A stretch of DNA of 64,000 bases from positions 262,001-326,000 of the forward strand of contig JAAOOA010000279.1 in assembly GCA_012861695.1 (NCBI GenBank), read 5' to 3'. A model generated the notes under the pieces. It searched no databases, was not told the DNA's origin, and worked only from the letters and a program-made list of their open reading frames with translations. A program made the translations under genes and the position numbers. This document shows, in pieces, positions 61,301 to 64,000 of the stretch (position 1 is the stretch's first letter; each line of letters begins with the position of its first letter). Origin of the DNA: Trematomus loennbergii. Taxonomy: Eukaryota; Chordata; Actinopteri; Perciformes; Nototheniidae.

Positions 61301-64000
61301 CTGCAGAAAGTGGGGGATAATAAGGTTTAAATTAAGGTCAATTCAGCAATATTTCAACTGCTTATTCAAAAAACCACCCATACGAACAAATTCTAAACTA
61401 TATTTCGTCACAACAAAAGGTGTTAATCTATGGAATAACTGAAATGATGAGCTGAAATACTGTGCAATCTAAACTAAAACAAATCATTAGAAACCAAATC
61501 CTGAATGGTTCAGAGCAGGACATGTGAAGTCATGCTTGCTAATTCTTGTCGTTTTAAAATGTATTGGCTTTTGTTTGCTTTGTACAAAGGAATGATTTGT
61601 TTAAATCAATGAATCAAATATCACGGATGCTGGTGACGATGACCTGCACTTGTATTTTCATGAACAATGTACGCTAGAGGAGGACCAGAAACGTTTTTAA
61701 GCTTCTTCTTGCCCCTTTTGAACATGAAGGAAACTGAGAATATATTTTTATTTGTTTATACCTTACATGTTTTTTTTATTTTGCTTCTTTTTGTTATAAT
61801 TATTATAATATTTATTTATTATTATTATTTTGTTTCTAACATGTTCAATAAATTGTCTAATGAAAGAAATACAAATGAAAGAGCATTGTGCTTTTGGAAA
61901 ACCCAATAAATACATTTTGAAAACACCATGAAGCAAATTAAGAAAGGTTGGGATGAATCAAGAGAACCAAACCAACGAGTTAAGGACAAATATTTAACAT
62001 CTTAATGCCAACTAAATGATATCTTCTGTATCTATAAACAAGCCAAAAGCCAGATTTGTACTTCATATAAAATCAATGCTCTCTTCAAAACTTCCAGACT
62101 CCATTGAAAAAAACTAGCATTGTACTGTTTAAAGTAGACGGGTAGACCTGTGTCGTGTAAAGTAAAATGACTGTTTTAGTGAAAGGAGTCTGGTGGTTTT
62201 AAACAAAGAATAAATAATGGTTTCATATCCCCGACGCGCAGGGCTGTCTGACAGCAGGGACAATATTCTTAAAGCAGCGTTGACTTCACCTTGTATTTAT
62301 TTTGTATCATGGTAAATGGAAGCTAAGACTTTATCTTGGTTAAAAGTCCGTTTGAACTGTGGAAAAACCAACCAAGATTCCTTCAAAGAGAGAAATCAAA
62401 TGAAGGAATCCAGAGGGAAGACGTGCTGACCTACATGCTATTTAATTAAGATGTATAATAATCTACAAGCCGTCTGACAGCTCCATCTTTCAAACAACAG
62501 GAGGGGGGGGGGGTTGCTGTGAAATCCATATGTTGGCGCCTGCACACGTCTCTTTGTTGACAAGTCATTATTATATAAGAATATATAATTGGCAATCAAA
62601 GCTGGTGTGAGTCACACTCTGCTGGCAGACCTATTGGCGAAGTTAGATGGAGAGTAATTAATATTTTTGACTCTAAGTGGGTTAAAAAGTGCATTTGTGA
62701 GGAACTCTTGACTACCAGATGTTCGGGGGTTGGATAATGACTTCAGCCCGGAGGAGGATGCATTTCAAAGTTTTGCTTACGGACACGTGACGGGCAACAC
62801 ACCTGACAGTCGTTTAAACAAATGCAAAGAAATCTCTGCACTATTTGACCCAGTTGTGATACTTCCACATGCAGGAACCTCTCTCTGCCCTTGAAAGATC
62901 AAAAAGCCGGACATGTGTTAAACACATTGAGGCGAAGAGGAGGAGGAGGGCTCGGTGGAAAAAAAGGAAAGACACTCTTGGAAATGTGACATGAGAGTAA
63001 TTGTGAGCATGTGTTGGTGCTGCTCTGTATTCTCCTCCACAGAGTATCGTCTGACTGAGGCAGTAATTAATTGTTCAAATGTTGGTTTGATCACTACAAA
63101 TGCTCTAAATCATGAACGTTGACAGGTAGTTCTCACACTTAAATTCTCAGCACTTATGAAAAGCATTTATTAGTCTTCACAGCACATAAACATTAAATAA
63201 AGTACATTTCTTATTATCTAAAAACGGTTGCAGCTGATCAGGTTTGATGAAATATGCTGAGAAACAAACTGAAAGTAAATATAAAAGAGCTTAGTTGTTT
63301 TTAAATACATAATTATGAGGAAAATGGTTAAAACTTTGAGATTTCTATGACTAGAAAAGTTTGTCTTACTGATATTTAAAGTTAGCGAACATTTTAATTG
63401 TTTGGACATTAAGAGGTTGATCTGATATCTTGGATCTCTATGGTTTGTACATTTCGGTTCATGCAAAACGAGCTTGTTTCACAGAATAAACAATGCAAGA
63501 AAACCAAGTATAAGCATGCAATTGCGTAAAACATTCCCACTACCAAACAATGGATACACAAGGGTAAAACAACTTGCAATCATCCTCCAAACACTTGATT
63601 ATACTGCATGGCTGAGCCTCAAGTGCCTCGCCCAGTGTGACAAATGACAGACAAGTAATGTCTGAGCAGAACTGGAACTATACTCAAACCATGTAATTCA
63701 TATTATCCACCTTTACAGCTGAAATTAGGCTCCAACTTCAGTTTAAACCAGTAGAAAACACCCAATTGTGCATTGATATACACAGATTATTACGTTTGTT
63801 TATCCTTTTGACGAAAGAGAATCGCAAAATGCCTTGTTTGCACACATATTTCAGGCTAATGTTATTGAAAATAAAGTCTGATTTTGCTTTCTTTTCTGCC
63901 TCAAACCAGAATCAAACCAGTAAATGATAGAAAAGATAAGTCATCAATGACAAGAAAACAGAATCGATTAAATCTTTCTGTGCAGATTGCTCAAAACAAG
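61301..64000. other. Intron to the end of the window
   Basis: No further FN3 or VWA exon was found. 62090-62225 is a partial copy of the MITE-like element of 37808-38014 (GGAGTCTGGTGGTTTTAAAC). 62502-62513 is a G run. The rest is AT-rich intron. Confidence 0.6.

Overview
This window reads as teleost fish genomic DNA: one large minus-strand gene broken into short exons by introns full of fish-type interspersed repeats, minisatellites and microsatellites. No operon-like gene packing and no second protein gene was found. About 4.6 kb of the 64 kb is coding.

The gene is the middle of a fibril-associated collagen XII alpha-1 chain (col12a1; which teleost paralogue cannot be told). Twenty-nine exons were placed by reading frame, GT-AG splice sites and phase continuity. 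In transcription order (high to low coordinate) they encode five fibronectin type III domains (61300-41598, read as FN3-4 to FN3-8), one von Willebrand factor A domain with a MIDAS motif (35655-33573, read as the third VWA), then nine and a half further FN3 domains (31611-74, FN3-9 to the first half of FN3-18). Ten FN3 domains after a VWA domain, with at least five before it, fits collagen XII and not collagen XIV or XX. The 5' part of the gene (signal peptide, VWA1, VWA2, FN3-3) lies beyond 64000; the last VWA, the TSPN and the collagen triple helix lie beyond position 1.

Exon structure differs along the gene. FN3-4 to FN3-7 are single exons in phase 1-1. FN3-8 is split in phase 2. FN3-9 onward are each split in phase 0 into a first exon of about 140 bp and a second of about 130 bp. 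Between 5.6 and 21.6 kb, seven exons carry 1-nt insertions or deletions although splice sites and flanking residues are conserved; local base errors in the assembly are the best explanation.

Introns hold most of the structure: a 24-bp array (0.73-1.0 kb), a CA tract serving as the 3' splice-site tract (3.9 kb), twin elements with 37-bp arrays (5.8-6.7 and 21.7-22.6 kb), a perfect 39-bp hairpin (12.2 kb), a LINE reverse-transcriptase remnant (14.0-14.3 kb), a roughly 1-kb 37-bp minisatellite grown from a transposon end (17.9-18.9 kb), a TTAA-flanked transposon (19.2-20.0 kb), two arrays of one 57-bp unit (28.6-29.9 and 36.6-37.4 kb), 72-bp unit repeats at four places (27.6, 34.9, 59.0 and 60.7 kb), 33-bp arrays (38.4-39.3 and 57.0-57.2 kb), a terminal-inverted-repeat element (44.7-45.4 kb) and a hAT element with an 8-bp target-site duplication (59.2-59.9 kb). 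Two donor-side exon ends, with adjoining intron, are duplicated (6.8 and 31.4 kb). The 12-kb intron 48461-60267 and the end 61301-64000 contain no exon that could be recognised.
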